Below are positions 16,347 through 24,400 of a DNA stretch of 64,000 nt, piece after piece. The DNA comes from Vulcanimicrobiota bacterium (lineage in GTDB: Bacteria > Vulcanimicrobiota > Vulcanimicrobiia > Vulcanimicrobiales > Vulcanimicrobiaceae), in contig PMSI01000001.1 of assembly GCA_003168375.1 (NCBI GenBank), positions 1,860,001-1,924,000 on the forward strand, given 5' to 3'. Made by a program: the position numbers and the translations under genes. How positions within the stretch are numbered: the stretch's first letter is position 1; the number at the start of each line of letters is the position of its first letter. The notes under the pieces are model-generated. The model made no database searches, was not told the DNA's origin, and saw nothing but the letters and a program-made list of their open reading frames with translations.

Positions 16347-18128
16347 TTAGCTGAGTGCGAAGATCGTGACCGGCTCAGTGCGACCGCGAATCTTCGCGAT
16401 CATCTTTTCGGCGGGCGGCGGTTCGTAGACGCGCGTGTAGGTGCGCTCGTCGACGTAGGTGCGACCGGGCGGCGCTGCGCCTTGCAACCGGCTGGCGAGG
16501 TTCGCCGCGTCGCCGATGACGGTGTAGTCCATGCGCTTGGGGCTGCCGATGTGGCCGGCGACGACGTCGCCGGTCGCGACGCCGATCGCGAGCTGAAGCG
16601 GTTTGCCGTCGGCCAGGATCGTGGCGGCGGCGTGGTGCAGCGCCGCGGCGACGGCCAGCGCGCGCGTCGCATCGTCGTCGCGCACGCGCGGCGGTCCGAA
16701 GACGACCATCAGCCCGTCGCCGTAGAACTTGTCGAGCAGCCCGTCGTGCTCGAACACGATCTGCACCGCCGCGCTGAAGAAATGGTTGAGGATGTCGACG
16801 ACCTCTTCGGCGTCGAGACGCTCAGCCAGCTCGGTGAAGGCGACGATGTCGGCGAACAGGACCGTCGCGGTCGCGCGTTCGCCGCCGAGCGCAACGCCGC
16901 CAGGCGCCCGCATCAGCTGTTCGACGACGTGCGGTGCGAGGTAACGCGCGAACGCATCTCCGATCGCCCGGCGCTGTTCGACGTCCGCGGCATGCAGGCG
17001 TTCCAGCTTGCGGCGTTCGGTGAGATCGGTCACCGCGATCGCCCAGCCGTGTTGCCCAGCGTCATCGGGGAGGTCCAGCGGTGCGGTGCGCACCTCCAAC
17101 TGCAGCGTGCCGCGCGTCGGATGGTGCGCCTCGAGTTCCGCCGGCTTGGACGGCATCAAGTTGTCCCCGAGGATGATCGTGATCCCCGGGATCAGCGCTT
17201 CGAGCGCGCGCACCGGCCGGCCGAGCATCGTGGCGCCGCTGACCCCGAACGTTTCGGCGGCAGCGTCGTTGAAGCTCGCGATCGCGCCGCTCCCGTCGAC
17301 GGTGACGACGCCGCTCGTGATCGAGCCCAGCACGCGCGCCTGCAGCCGCTCCAACCGGCTGATCTCGGCGACTTGGACGCGTAGAGCATCGAACAGGCGC
17401 GCGTTCTCGATCGCCAGCGCGGCTTGGTTCGCGAACGCCGTGAGCAAGTCGGGATCGTGCGGTGAGAAGAGGCCGGGCGCGACGCGCGAGTCGAGGTAGA
17501 CGACGCCGATCGTGCGCGCCTTGATCGCGAGCGGAACGCAGATGATCGAGCGCAGGCGGAGCGCGCGCACCGACAGGTTGATGTTGAAGCGCGGATCCTG
17601 CTGCGCGTCGGTCGTCACGATCGGCTCGCCGGTCTCGAAGACGCGCCGCACTGTCGTCTGCGAAGGGCGCATGTCGTCGCCCTCAACCGTCGCACGGTCG
17701 ATCCCGTACGTCGTGGTGAGCTCGAGTTTTCCGCCGGCGTCGGCGATCATCACGAACCCGCGTTCGGCCTTCATCACTTCGACCGCGGTGTCGAGGACGT
17801 GCCGAAGGACGACGTCCAGCTCCAGCGAGGAGTTGACGGTTTCGGCGACGCGACCGAGCGTCCGGAGCTTGGTCAGCTCGCGCTCCAGGTTCGTCGACGA
17901 CGCCGCGAGACGGCTCTGCAAAGAGGCTCGTTCGAGGGCCAGCGTCTCGTAGGCGCGCTCGGCACCGGCGACCGCGGCGATCAGGCCGGCGTCGCCGGTC
18001 GCCGCCGCACGCCCCCGCAGTGCAGCGAGCGGATCGCCCCCGGAGGAGGCGTTCAGCGCGTCGGACACAGGGCGGAGGACGCCGGCACCCCGGGCTGGTT
18101 CCTCATTTCTCGGCAACGTTCCGCTCAT
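16347..18128 (-). CDS. GAF-PAS-class III nucleotidyl cyclase
   Basis: A 593-residue protein. After a coiled segment, a GAF domain spans about residues 90-245 (LELDVVLRHVLDTAVEVMKAE onward). A PAS-like domain covers about 265-370 (LGSITSGVVTVDGSGAIASFN), ending in the AVTDLTERRKLERLH PAC region. A class III cyclase domain covers about 415-593, with both metal-binding Asp residues in FADIVAFTELAE and GDGLMVVFG, and the DYTVIGDAANLASRL motif. It should make cAMP (or cGMP) in response to a small ligand or oxidation state. The start lies only 11 bases from the divergent flagellar cluster. Confidence 0.9.
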   Translation of the reverse strand: MSGTLPRNEEPARGAGVLRPVSDALNASSGGDPLAALRGRAAATGDAGLIAAVAGAERAYETLALERASLQSRLAASSTNLERELTKLRTLGRVAETVNSSLELDVVLRHVLDTAVEVMKAERGFVMIADAGGKLELTTTYGIDRATVEGDDMRPSQTTVRRVFETGEPIVTTDAQQDPRFNINLSVRALRLRSIICVPLAIKARTIGVVYLDSRVAPGLFSPHDPDLLTAFANQAALAIENARLFDALRVQVAEISRLERLQARVLGSITSGVVTVDGSGAIASFNDAAAETFGVSGATMLGRPVRALEALIPGITIILGDNLMPSKPAELEAHHPTRGTLQLEVRTAPLDLPDDAGQHGWAIAVTDLTERRKLERLHAADVEQRRAIGDAFARYLAPHVVEQLMRAPGGVALGGERATATVLFADIVAFTELAERLDAEEVVDILNHFFSAAVQIVFEHDGLLDKFYGDGLMVVFGPPRVRDDDATRALAVAAALHHAAATILADGKPLQLAIGVATGDVVAGHIGSPKRMDYTVIGDAANLASRLQGAAPPGRTYVDERTYTRVYEPPPAEKMIAKIRGRTEPVTIFALS

Positions 18129-18139
18129 ATCGATCCGCG

Positions 18140-18343
18140 ATGCTACAAGCCATGACGAACGACCCGATCTTTCCGTCCGCCGGCGCGGCGCTCGCCGCGC
18201 GCGAGCACGTCGAACGGCTCGCGCCGGATGCCGCTCGTGACGAACGCGCGTCGGGGCGCCTGGCGAAGGCGGCCCTGTTCGAGGAAGCCTTGCTCGGCGC
18301 GCTGCGCGCCCACGTCGCGGCGCTCCGGATGGTGGCGAAATGA
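18140..18343 (+). CDS. very short FlgB-like rod protein
   Basis: A 67-residue protein (or 63 from the second ATG at 18152) heading the flagellar cluster. Its C-terminus (LFEEALLGALRAHVAALRMVAK) resembles the C-terminal helix of FlgB, the proximal rod protein. The normal N-terminal helix and central beta region of FlgB (usually about 130 residues) are missing. The assignment rests on position immediately before a FlgC-like gene, with which it overlaps by four bases (ATGA). It may be a reduced rod subunit or an unrelated small protein. Confidence 0.5.
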   Translation: MLQAMTNDPIFPSAGAALAAREHVERLAPDAARDERASGRLAKAALFEEALLGALRAHVAALRMVAK

Positions 18344-18708
18344 GCGAGTTCAACCTCTTGTCGATCGCCGCCGACGGGATGGGCGTGCAGCGCACGCTGC
18401 TCGACGTGGCGGCGCGGAACGTCGCCGCGGCGCAGGCGTCGACGCTGCAGCATCCATATCCGCGGCTCGTCGCGCGTTTCGCGACCCGCGATCCCGAGGA
18501 TGCCTTCATCGCGCTCCCCGGCGACGACGAGGACGGCGACGCTTCCGGGACGAGCTTCACCGGGACCGTGGCGTCGGGCGAGACCGCCGACGCGCTGACC
18601 GAGATGATCGCCGTGCTCGATGCGCAGCGCGCGTACGAAGCGAATGCGAGCGTGTTCGACGTCGGCAAGAAGCTCGCCGATCGCACGCTCGACGTGGGGC
18701 GGCTCTGA
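18340..18708 (+). CDS. flgC: FlgC-like flagellar proximal rod protein
   Basis: A 122-residue protein. The N-terminus (FNLLSIAADGMGVQRTLLDV followed by AARNVAAAQAS) corresponds to the FlgC opening helix and the 'NNIANANT' motif in altered form. The C-terminus (TEMIAVLDAQRAYEANASVF) is the conserved rod/hook C-terminal helix. The central part is shorter than usual. FlgC subunits polymerise into the proximal rod between the MS ring and the distal rod. Next-gene overlap is one base (TGATG). Confidence 0.82.
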   Translation: MSEFNLLSIAADGMGVQRTLLDVAARNVAAAQASTLQHPYPRLVARFATRDPEDAFIALPGDDEDGDASGTSFTGTVASGETADALTEMIAVLDAQRAYEANASVFDVGKKLADRTLDVGRL

Positions 18709-18980
18709 TGCGCGTCGACCTTCTCGTCCCGGACGGTCCGCCGGCCCCGCTCGGACCGCAGCCGGAGCCGGCGCCGAACGCCTTCCAGCGTCTCGTCGAC
18801 GCGGCCGGCGCGATCCTCGAGGGCGCCGACCGGGCCGAAGCGGCGTTCGCCTCACGGCGCGGCGGCCTCCAGGAGATGGTCGTCGAGCGCGCCCGCGCCG
18901 ACATCGCCCTGCAGATCGCGGCGAGCGCAGCGCAGCGTACCGCGCAGTCGATCTCGACCTTGCTCGCGACGCAGATCTGA
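18708..18980 (+). CDS. fliE: FliE, MS ring-rod junction protein
   Basis: A 90-residue protein. It has the FliE layout: a variable proline-rich N-terminus, NAFQRLVDAAGAILEGADRAEAAFASRRGGLQEMVVERARADIALQIAAS with the spaced acidic and hydrophobic pattern, and a C-terminal helix ending STLLATQI. FliE adapts the ring to the rod and is the first substrate of the export apparatus. Position flgC-fliE-fliF is the standard order. Confidence 0.82.
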   Translation: MRVDLLVPDGPPAPLGPQPEPAPNAFQRLVDAAGAILEGADRAEAAFASRRGGLQEMVVERARADIALQIAASAAQRTAQSISTLLATQI

Positions 18981-18983
18981 GCG

Positions 18984-20444
18984 ATGACGCCGGCGGCCGT
19001 TCTCACGCGCGTTCGCGCTTCGTCGCCACGCGCGCGCCTGCTCGGCGCTGGCGCGTTCCTGATCGCAGTCGCGGTCGCGGTGCTCGGGTTCGCCGCCTCG
19101 CGCGATACGCGCGTCGCGCTGTTCGCGACGCCGTTGCGCGGCGACCAACTCGCCGAGGTCGAGCAGCGGCTCGCCGCCTGGAACGTCCCGCACGCGAGTT
19201 CGGCCGACAACGTGCGCGTCGCGCACGGGAAGCGCGGCGAACTGCTGCTGCGGCTCGCGCTGGCCGGCGTCCCGCACGCGCACCTGGCGGGCAGCGCCGA
19301 AGCGCTCGCCCACGTCGGAGCGCTCACCCCGCAAAGCGTCCTCGAGGCGCAGACGCGCGACGCGCTCGCCGCCGACCTTGCGCTGGGGCTGCGCGGCGTC
19401 GACGGCGTCGCCGACGCGCGCATCGTGATCGCACCGTCAAGCGGCGGCGTGTACGCCGACGAACCGCATCGTGATGCGAGCGCGAGCGTGCGCGTGACGC
19501 TCGCGCCCGGAGCACGGCTGGCGGCACGGACCGTCGCGGGGATCAAGGCGTTCGTCGCCGGCGGTGTTCCGGGACTCGATGCCGAGCGCGTCACGGTGCT
19601 CGACGACCGCGGCCCGGCGCTCGACGGCGACGGCGGTGACGATGCGGACGTGCAGGGAGCGTTGCAGAGCGCGCTCGACGCGGCGTTCGGAGCCGGCGCG
19701 ACGATCGTACGCGCCCATCGTGAGCCGCTCGGCGAGCAACGCGAGGTGCGCGACGTGCGCCGCGCTGCGCAGGGCGGGCCGCTCACTCGGAGCACGAGCG
19801 ACGAGCGCTACGCGTCCAGCGCGAAAAAATACTCCAAGAACAGCGCGACCGAGGACCGCGGCAGCGAGACGCGCGAGGAACGGCGCGTCGCATCCGCCGC
19901 GGCGACCCTACGCCTGACCGTTGCGGTCTTCGTCGACGCCGCGCGCGGCCTCGACCTGGCGAAGATCCGCGCGCTGGCCGCCGCGACGGCCGGGATCCGG
20001 GGGGATCGGGGCGACGCGCTCAGCGTCGAGGCCGTCGCGTTCGGCGACGGCTCGCTGGATGCTCCGCACGCCGCACGAGCGCCGGCGTGGGCGCTGCCGT
20101 TCGCGAGCCTGCTGCCGCAACTGCTGACCGGCGCGACCCTGGTACTCGCGGTGGCGTTCGGTGCGCGGCCGCTCGCGGGAGTCGCAGTGCGCGCGATCGA
20201 CCGCGCGGCTGCACGCGGCGCGGCGCGCGGCGTCGCCGGCATACCGCCTGCGCGCGTGTACGCCGCGCTCGACGGGGAACCGCCGCACGTTGCGGCGGCG
20301 ATCATCTCGTCGCTGCCGACGGTCATCGCCGCCGCGGTGCTCGAGCTCTATCCGCCGGAGGCGCGCGCCGCGATCGTGCGCCGCCTCGCGCGCGCCAACT
20401 CCGCACTGGTCCCCGCACCCGAGGAGCTGATTCGTGAGCGCTGA
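18984..20444 (+). CDS. fliF: FliF MS-ring protein with FliG-middle-like C-terminus
   Basis: A 486-residue protein. TM1 is at about residues 18-40 (RLLGAGAFLIAVAVAVLGF). The YscJ/FliF ring-building domain follows (VALFATPLRGDQLAEVEQRL, LLRLALAGVPHAHLAGSAEAL, ADARIVIAPSSGG). TM2 is at about 370-392. Instead of the usual short FliG-binding tail there are about 90 cytoplasmic residues. Within these, LDGEPPHVAAAIISSLPTVI and LELYPPEARAAIVRRLARAN (about 424-470) closely follow the FliG middle domain pattern (EHPQT-IALIL-HL, then LP-EL-AEVVRRIA). The FliG N- and C-terminal (torque) domains are absent. This looks like a partial FliF-FliG fusion. Confidence 0.88.
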   Translation: MTPAAVLTRVRASSPRARLLGAGAFLIAVAVAVLGFAASRDTRVALFATPLRGDQLAEVEQRLAAWNVPHASSADNVRVAHGKRGELLLRLALAGVPHAHLAGSAEALAHVGALTPQSVLEAQTRDALAADLALGLRGVDGVADARIVIAPSSGGVYADEPHRDASASVRVTLAPGARLAARTVAGIKAFVAGGVPGLDAERVTVLDDRGPALDGDGGDDADVQGALQSALDAAFGAGATIVRAHREPLGEQREVRDVRRAAQGGPLTRSTSDERYASSAKKYSKNSATEDRGSETREERRVASAAATLRLTVAVFVDAARGLDLAKIRALAAATAGIRGDRGDALSVEAVAFGDGSLDAPHAARAPAWALPFASLLPQLLTGATLVLAVAFGARPLAGVAVRAIDRAAARGAARGVAGIPPARVYAALDGEPPHVAAAIISSLPTVIAAAVLELYPPEARAAIVRRLARANSALVPAPEELIRER

Positions 20445-20925
20445 GTTCATCGCGCTCGCCGACCTGCTGCGCGGTGTGCCGCTGCCCGCGGAGCCGGTGA
20501 CGCCCGTCGTTCCCATCGTCGAAGAGGCCGCGGTTCGTACCGACGACGTCGCGGCGGACGCCGGCGGCTCGGCTGCGGACGAGGTCGCCGCAGCGTTGCG
20601 CGAAGCGCGCCTGTTTCGCGCGCGGCTGGCGGATGCGTTCGACGACGCGGCGGAACGGCTCGTTCGCGAGCTGGCCGCCGACGTTCTCGCGCGCGAACTG
20701 CGGCTCGCCCCGTGCGACCTGGCGAGCATCGTGCAGCGCGTTGCCGCGCGCGCACCGGCCGTTCGCGTCCGCGTCGCGCCGGCCGACGTCGCGCGCGTTA
20801 CCGGGATCGCCGTGCTCGCGGATCCCGCGCTGTGCGCCGGTGATGCGATCGTCGAAGTCGCCGGCGGCGCGCTCGACGCGCGCCTCGGCGTGCGCCTCGC
20901 GACCGTCCTCGAGGCGTTCGCGTGA
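20434..20925 (+). CDS. fliH: FliH-like export ATPase regulator
   Basis: A 163-residue protein between fliF and fliI. After a short acidic N-terminus, residues about 45-90 form a helix (VAAALREARLFRARLADAFD), followed by the FliH/YscL-like domain (ERLVRELAADVLARELRLAP). The C-terminal part (RVAPADVARVTGIAVLADPAL, IVEVAGGALDARLG) matches the conserved end of FliH. It should bind FliI and link it to the switch proteins. Shorter than typical FliH (about 220-240). Overlaps both neighbours. Confidence 0.8.
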   Translation: MSAEFIALADLLRGVPLPAEPVTPVVPIVEEAAVRTDDVAADAGGSAADEVAAALREARLFRARLADAFDDAAERLVRELAADVLARELRLAPCDLASIVQRVAARAPAVRVRVAPADVARVTGIAVLADPALCAGDAIVEVAGGALDARLGVRLATVLEAFA

Positions 20926-22163
20926 TTGCGCGCCCGACCGGCAGCGTCGTCGCGACGCGCGGTCAGCTGGTCGAGGCCGAGCTTCCCTTCGCGCGCGTCG
21001 GCGACGGCGTCCGCATCTGCGCGCGCGACGTGCGCGTCAACGCGCGGATCGCCGCGCTGCGCGGTGCCCGTGCGGTTCTGGCGCCGTTCGGCGCGCTCGA
21101 CGGCGTCGCGGGCGGCGACCGCGTCGAAGCCGAGCCCGCGGTCCTCGCGCTCCCGCTCGGCACGACGTTGCTCGGACGCGCCGTCGACGCCGTAGGCGCG
21201 CCGCTCGACGGCCGTCCGCGGCCGCTCGGACGGCAGTTCACGACCGATGCCGCGCCGCTCGCGGTCGGTGCGCGGCGTCCGTGCAGCGCGGTCTGCTGGA
21301 CCGGCGTGCGCGCGATCGACGGGCCGCTGGCGATCGGCCGGGGTTCCCGCATCGGTCTGTTCGGCGCACCCGGCGCGGGAAAATCGACGCTGCTCGACCT
21401 GATCGTGCGCGGCGCGCGCGCCGACGCCGTCGTGGTCGGCCTCATCGGCGAGCGCGGGCGGGAGGCGGAGCGCCGGCTCGCAAGCCTCGACGCGCGTTCG
21501 ACCCTGGTCTGCGCGACCGGCGACCGCGCGCCGGCCGAACGGGTTCGTGCCGCCGAGGTCGCCTTCGCGCAGGCTGCGGCGCTGCGCGCGCGAGGGCTGG
21601 ACGTGCTGCTGGTCCTCGACTCGCTGGCGCGGGTGGCGATCGCAGCGCGCGAGCTCGCCCTCGCGGCCGGCGAACCGCCGGGCCGCGGCGGTTACCCGCC
21701 CAGCGTCTTCGGCTTCCTGGCGCGGCTGCTCGAGCGCGCCGGCGCCACTGGCAGCGGCAGCGTTACGCTGATCGCGACCGTGCTCTCCGACGGTCCGGAC
21801 GAGCGCGATCCGGTCTCGGAGGCGGCCCGGGCGGCGCTCGACGGACATTTCGTTCTGGCCGAGCGGCTCGCGCGCGCCGGCCGGTTCCCCGCGATCGACG
21901 TCGCCGCCAGCGCGAGCCGTACGCTCGCAGAGGTCGCCGCCCCCGCGCACCTCGCCGCGGCGCGCGTTCTGCGGTCGGCGATCGCCGCGCTCGACGAGTC
22001 GCGCGATGCGCGGGCGTTGGGCCTGGCCACCGCCGACCCGTTCCTGCTCCGCTGCGTCGCGCTGGAGCCGTCGATCGAGGCGTTCTTGCGGCAAGGCTCC
22101 GAGCCGTCGGAACCCGCCACGACCCTCACGGAACTCACCCGGCTCGCCGATATCCTCACATGA
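20922..22163 (+). CDS. fliI: flagellar-type export ATPase FliI
   Basis: A 413-residue F1-beta-like ATPase. Walker A is GAPGAGKST at about residue 147. LIGERGREAERRL is the family signature, Walker B is LDVLLVLDSLAR, and RGGYPPSVFGFLARLLERAG is the specific T3SS ATPase segment. It hydrolyses ATP to unfold or dislodge export substrates at the cytoplasmic face of the secretion gate. The second family Arg and the DERDPVSEAARAALDGHF region are intact, so it looks functional. GTG overlaps the fliH stop. Confidence 0.95.
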   Translation: MIARPTGSVVATRGQLVEAELPFARVGDGVRICARDVRVNARIAALRGARAVLAPFGALDGVAGGDRVEAEPAVLALPLGTTLLGRAVDAVGAPLDGRPRPLGRQFTTDAAPLAVGARRPCSAVCWTGVRAIDGPLAIGRGSRIGLFGAPGAGKSTLLDLIVRGARADAVVVGLIGERGREAERRLASLDARSTLVCATGDRAPAERVRAAEVAFAQAAALRARGLDVLLVLDSLARVAIAARELALAAGEPPGRGGYPPSVFGFLARLLERAGATGSGSVTLIATVLSDGPDERDPVSEAARAALDGHFVLAERLARAGRFPAIDVAASASRTLAEVAAPAHLAAARVLRSAIAALDESRDARALGLATADPFLLRCVALEPSIEAFLRQGSEPSEPATTLTELTRLADILT

Positions 22164-22780
22164 TGGACGTCTTCGCCGAGATCGCCGCGGTCCAGAACCG
22201 GATCGCGGAGATCACCGGGGCTCCCGCTCCGGGGAGCGCGCCGCCCGAGCTTGCGGCAGGCGCGCCCCGCTTCGCGACCGCGCTGGCCGCCGCGCTGCGG
22301 CCGGGAAATTCAGCCCTCGGGCTGCAGGCGGGCGGCGCGGACGCGCCCGGGAGCGGCGTCCCGGCGACGGTCTCGGCGCCCGTGCCGCCGGCGCAGATCG
22401 ACGCGCTGGTCGAGCAGAACGCCGCGACCTGGCAGGTCGATCCGGCGCTCATCAAGGCCGTGATCGCGAACGAATCGGGATTCAACGCGAACGCCACCTC
22501 GAAGGTCGGTGCGCAGGGGCTCATGCAGCTGATGCCCGAAACCGCGGCGTCGCTCGGCGTGCGCGATGCGTACGATCCGGCGCAGAACGTCGCCGGTGGC
22601 GCCCGCTATCTGCGCGGCTTGCTCGACCGGTTCGGCGGCGACAAGCGGCTGGCGATCGCGGCATACAATGCGGGTCCGGGTGCGGTGGAGAAGTACCGTG
22701 ACGTACCCCCGTATGCGGAGACCCGCAACTACGTTCAAAACGTCCTGGCTTCGTTCGACAAGTACAGCAGCGCTCGCTAG
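22160..22780 (+). CDS. SLT-family lytic transglycosylase
   Basis: A 206-residue protein with a goose-type SLT domain at about residues 78-200. The catalytic Glu is in VIANESGFNANATSKVGAQ, followed by GLMQLMPETAASLGV, AGGARYLRGLLDRFGGD and AAYNAGPGAVEKY. There is no classical signal peptide, so it may be secreted by the flagellar apparatus itself, as FlgJ is. In this operon it would open the peptidoglycan for rod passage. ATGATG overlaps the fliI stop. Confidence 0.92.
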   Translation: MMDVFAEIAAVQNRIAEITGAPAPGSAPPELAAGAPRFATALAAALRPGNSALGLQAGGADAPGSGVPATVSAPVPPAQIDALVEQNAATWQVDPALIKAVIANESGFNANATSKVGAQGLMQLMPETAASLGVRDAYDPAQNVAGGARYLRGLLDRFGGDKRLAIAAYNAGPGAVEKYRDVPPYAETRNYVQNVLASFDKYSSAR

Positions 22781-24317
22781 CGCGCTGCTGTTTTCGCTCG
22801 TCTCGCCCGCCGCAGCGAAGCCTGCGGCGGCCGGACCCGACGTGCCCGTCACGACGATTCTCGCCGCCTACGACCGGGCGACGCACGCCGACGAGGTCAC
22901 GACGCTCCACGCCGAGGGGACGCTGGCCGGCGAGGGGCTCACGGGTACGTTTCGCATCGTACGCGACGGAAAGAACGAACGCGAGGACGACGTGCTCGGC
23001 CCGCGCAGCGAGACCTCGCTGAAGGTCGGTGACCGCTTCTACGTGCGCAATGCGAACGGCAACGTGCGCGAGCTGCGGGGGTACCTGCGGCGGCGCGCGC
23101 GCACCGAAGAGCTGATCGACTCGGGCGAGTTCGTCCGGCATCCCGAACTCACGCGGTTCGCGGGCTGGGGCCAGGCCGGCGGCACGAACGCGTGGCGGCT
23201 CGAGGTGAACGCCGTGGGCGGCGAGCCGGAGACGATGTGGATCGATCCCGCTACCGGTCTGCCGCTCCGGCTCGAGTATCTCGACGGCGACGGTCCCTCG
23301 TTCGTCGACTACTCCGACTGGCGCGACGTCAACGGCCGCAAGATCGCGTTTCGCAACGTGATAAGCGACGGCGACCACCGTTTCGACACCGTGCAGCAGA
23401 TCGCGGCGGTGCAGCTCGACCAGCCGGTCGACGCCGCGAACTTCGCGCCGCTCACTCCGCGCACGCTCAGCGGCGAGGGCGTTCACGTCGTTCCGCTGAT
23501 CGAGCGCGACGGCCACGTCGGCGTGACGGTCCGCATCGCGGACAAGGATTGGTTTTTTCTGCTCGACACGGGCGCGCAGTCGATCCTGGTCGACGGTGCG
23601 GTGCTCAAAGCCGCGGGCGTCGCCGGTCAGGGGGAGATGGAGGTGCGGGGCGCCGCGCGCAGCGGCGGGCTGAGCGCCGCGGTGCTGCCTCGCCTCGAGA
23701 TCGACGGTGCGGCGATGAACGACGTCGTCGTCTCGTCGCTCGACATCGCGCGCAGCCTCGGTGGCGGCCTTCGCATCGACGGGATCCTCGGCTATCCGTT
23801 CTTCGCCTCGGCGGTCGTCGAGATGGATTTCGCGCACCACCTGCTTCGGTTCGGACCGCCCGGTTCGTTCGCGCCGCAGGGAACCCACGTCGATCTCGAC
23901 GTCGACCGCGAGCTCGCCGAAGCGACGCTGCGCATCAACAACCGCCTCGACGCACCGTTCATCGTCGACACCGGTAACAGCGGCGAAATGCTGATCTACC
24001 GGCCGTTCCTCGAGGCCCATCCCGGGGTCGTCCCGTTCTCGGCCGCCTCGTCGTGGAACTACGGGATCGGCGGCGCGAACGCGACGTACCGCACCTCGCT
24101 CGACACGCTGAAGCTCGGCGAGTACGAACTCTACCGCCGCAGCGTCGACGTCGTGTTGGCCAAGGAGGGTGCGTTCGCGGATCGGGTCGACGCGGGCAAC
24201 GTCGGGCTCGGCGTGCTCCGCAACTTCGTCGCGACGTTCGATCTCGCCAACGCGGCGATGTACGTGGCGCGCGGCGAGCAGTTCGACGACGGCAGCTCGC
24301 GCACCGCGCGCCGCTAG
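22713..24317 (+). CDS. secreted protein with two retropepsin-like aspartyl protease domains
   Basis: A 534-residue protein. It has a signal peptide (basic n-region, core AALASALLFSLVSPAAA). Residues about 35-240 resemble an outer-membrane-lipoprotein-sorting-like beta domain (VTTLHAEGTLAGEGLTGTF onward). Two clan AA aspartyl protease-like units follow, each with its own DTG: FLLDTGAQSILVD (about 284) and FIVDTGNSGEMLIY (about 418). Retropepsin folds need two DTG lobes, so this single chain could form one active site. Substrate unknown. The start overlaps the lytic transglycosylase gene by 68 bases; a later start is possible. Its place inside a flagellar operon is unusual. Confidence 0.8.
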   Translation: MRRPATTFKTSWLRSTSTAALASALLFSLVSPAAAKPAAAGPDVPVTTILAAYDRATHADEVTTLHAEGTLAGEGLTGTFRIVRDGKNEREDDVLGPRSETSLKVGDRFYVRNANGNVRELRGYLRRRARTEELIDSGEFVRHPELTRFAGWGQAGGTNAWRLEVNAVGGEPETMWIDPATGLPLRLEYLDGDGPSFVDYSDWRDVNGRKIAFRNVISDGDHRFDTVQQIAAVQLDQPVDAANFAPLTPRTLSGEGVHVVPLIERDGHVGVTVRIADKDWFFLLDTGAQSILVDGAVLKAAGVAGQGEMEVRGAARSGGLSAAVLPRLEIDGAAMNDVVVSSLDIARSLGGGLRIDGILGYPFFASAVVEMDFAHHLLRFGPPGSFAPQGTHVDLDVDRELAEATLRINNRLDAPFIVDTGNSGEMLIYRPFLEAHPGVVPFSAASSWNYGIGGANATYRTSLDTLKLGEYELYRRSVDVVLAKEGAFADRVDAGNVGLGVLRNFVATFDLANAAMYVARGEQFDDGSSRTARR

Positions 24318-24400
24318 CAGCGCGCGCCGCGCGGCAACAACCGCGTCACACGCGCGGTGCCGCGCGTGCCGTATGGTCGGCTCGGAGGAACCGACCAACT

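Noticed and set aside
16153-16350. A 65-residue plus-strand protein
   Set aside because: It runs through the two operator-like repeats, lacks a ribosome-binding site and has no recognisable composition.
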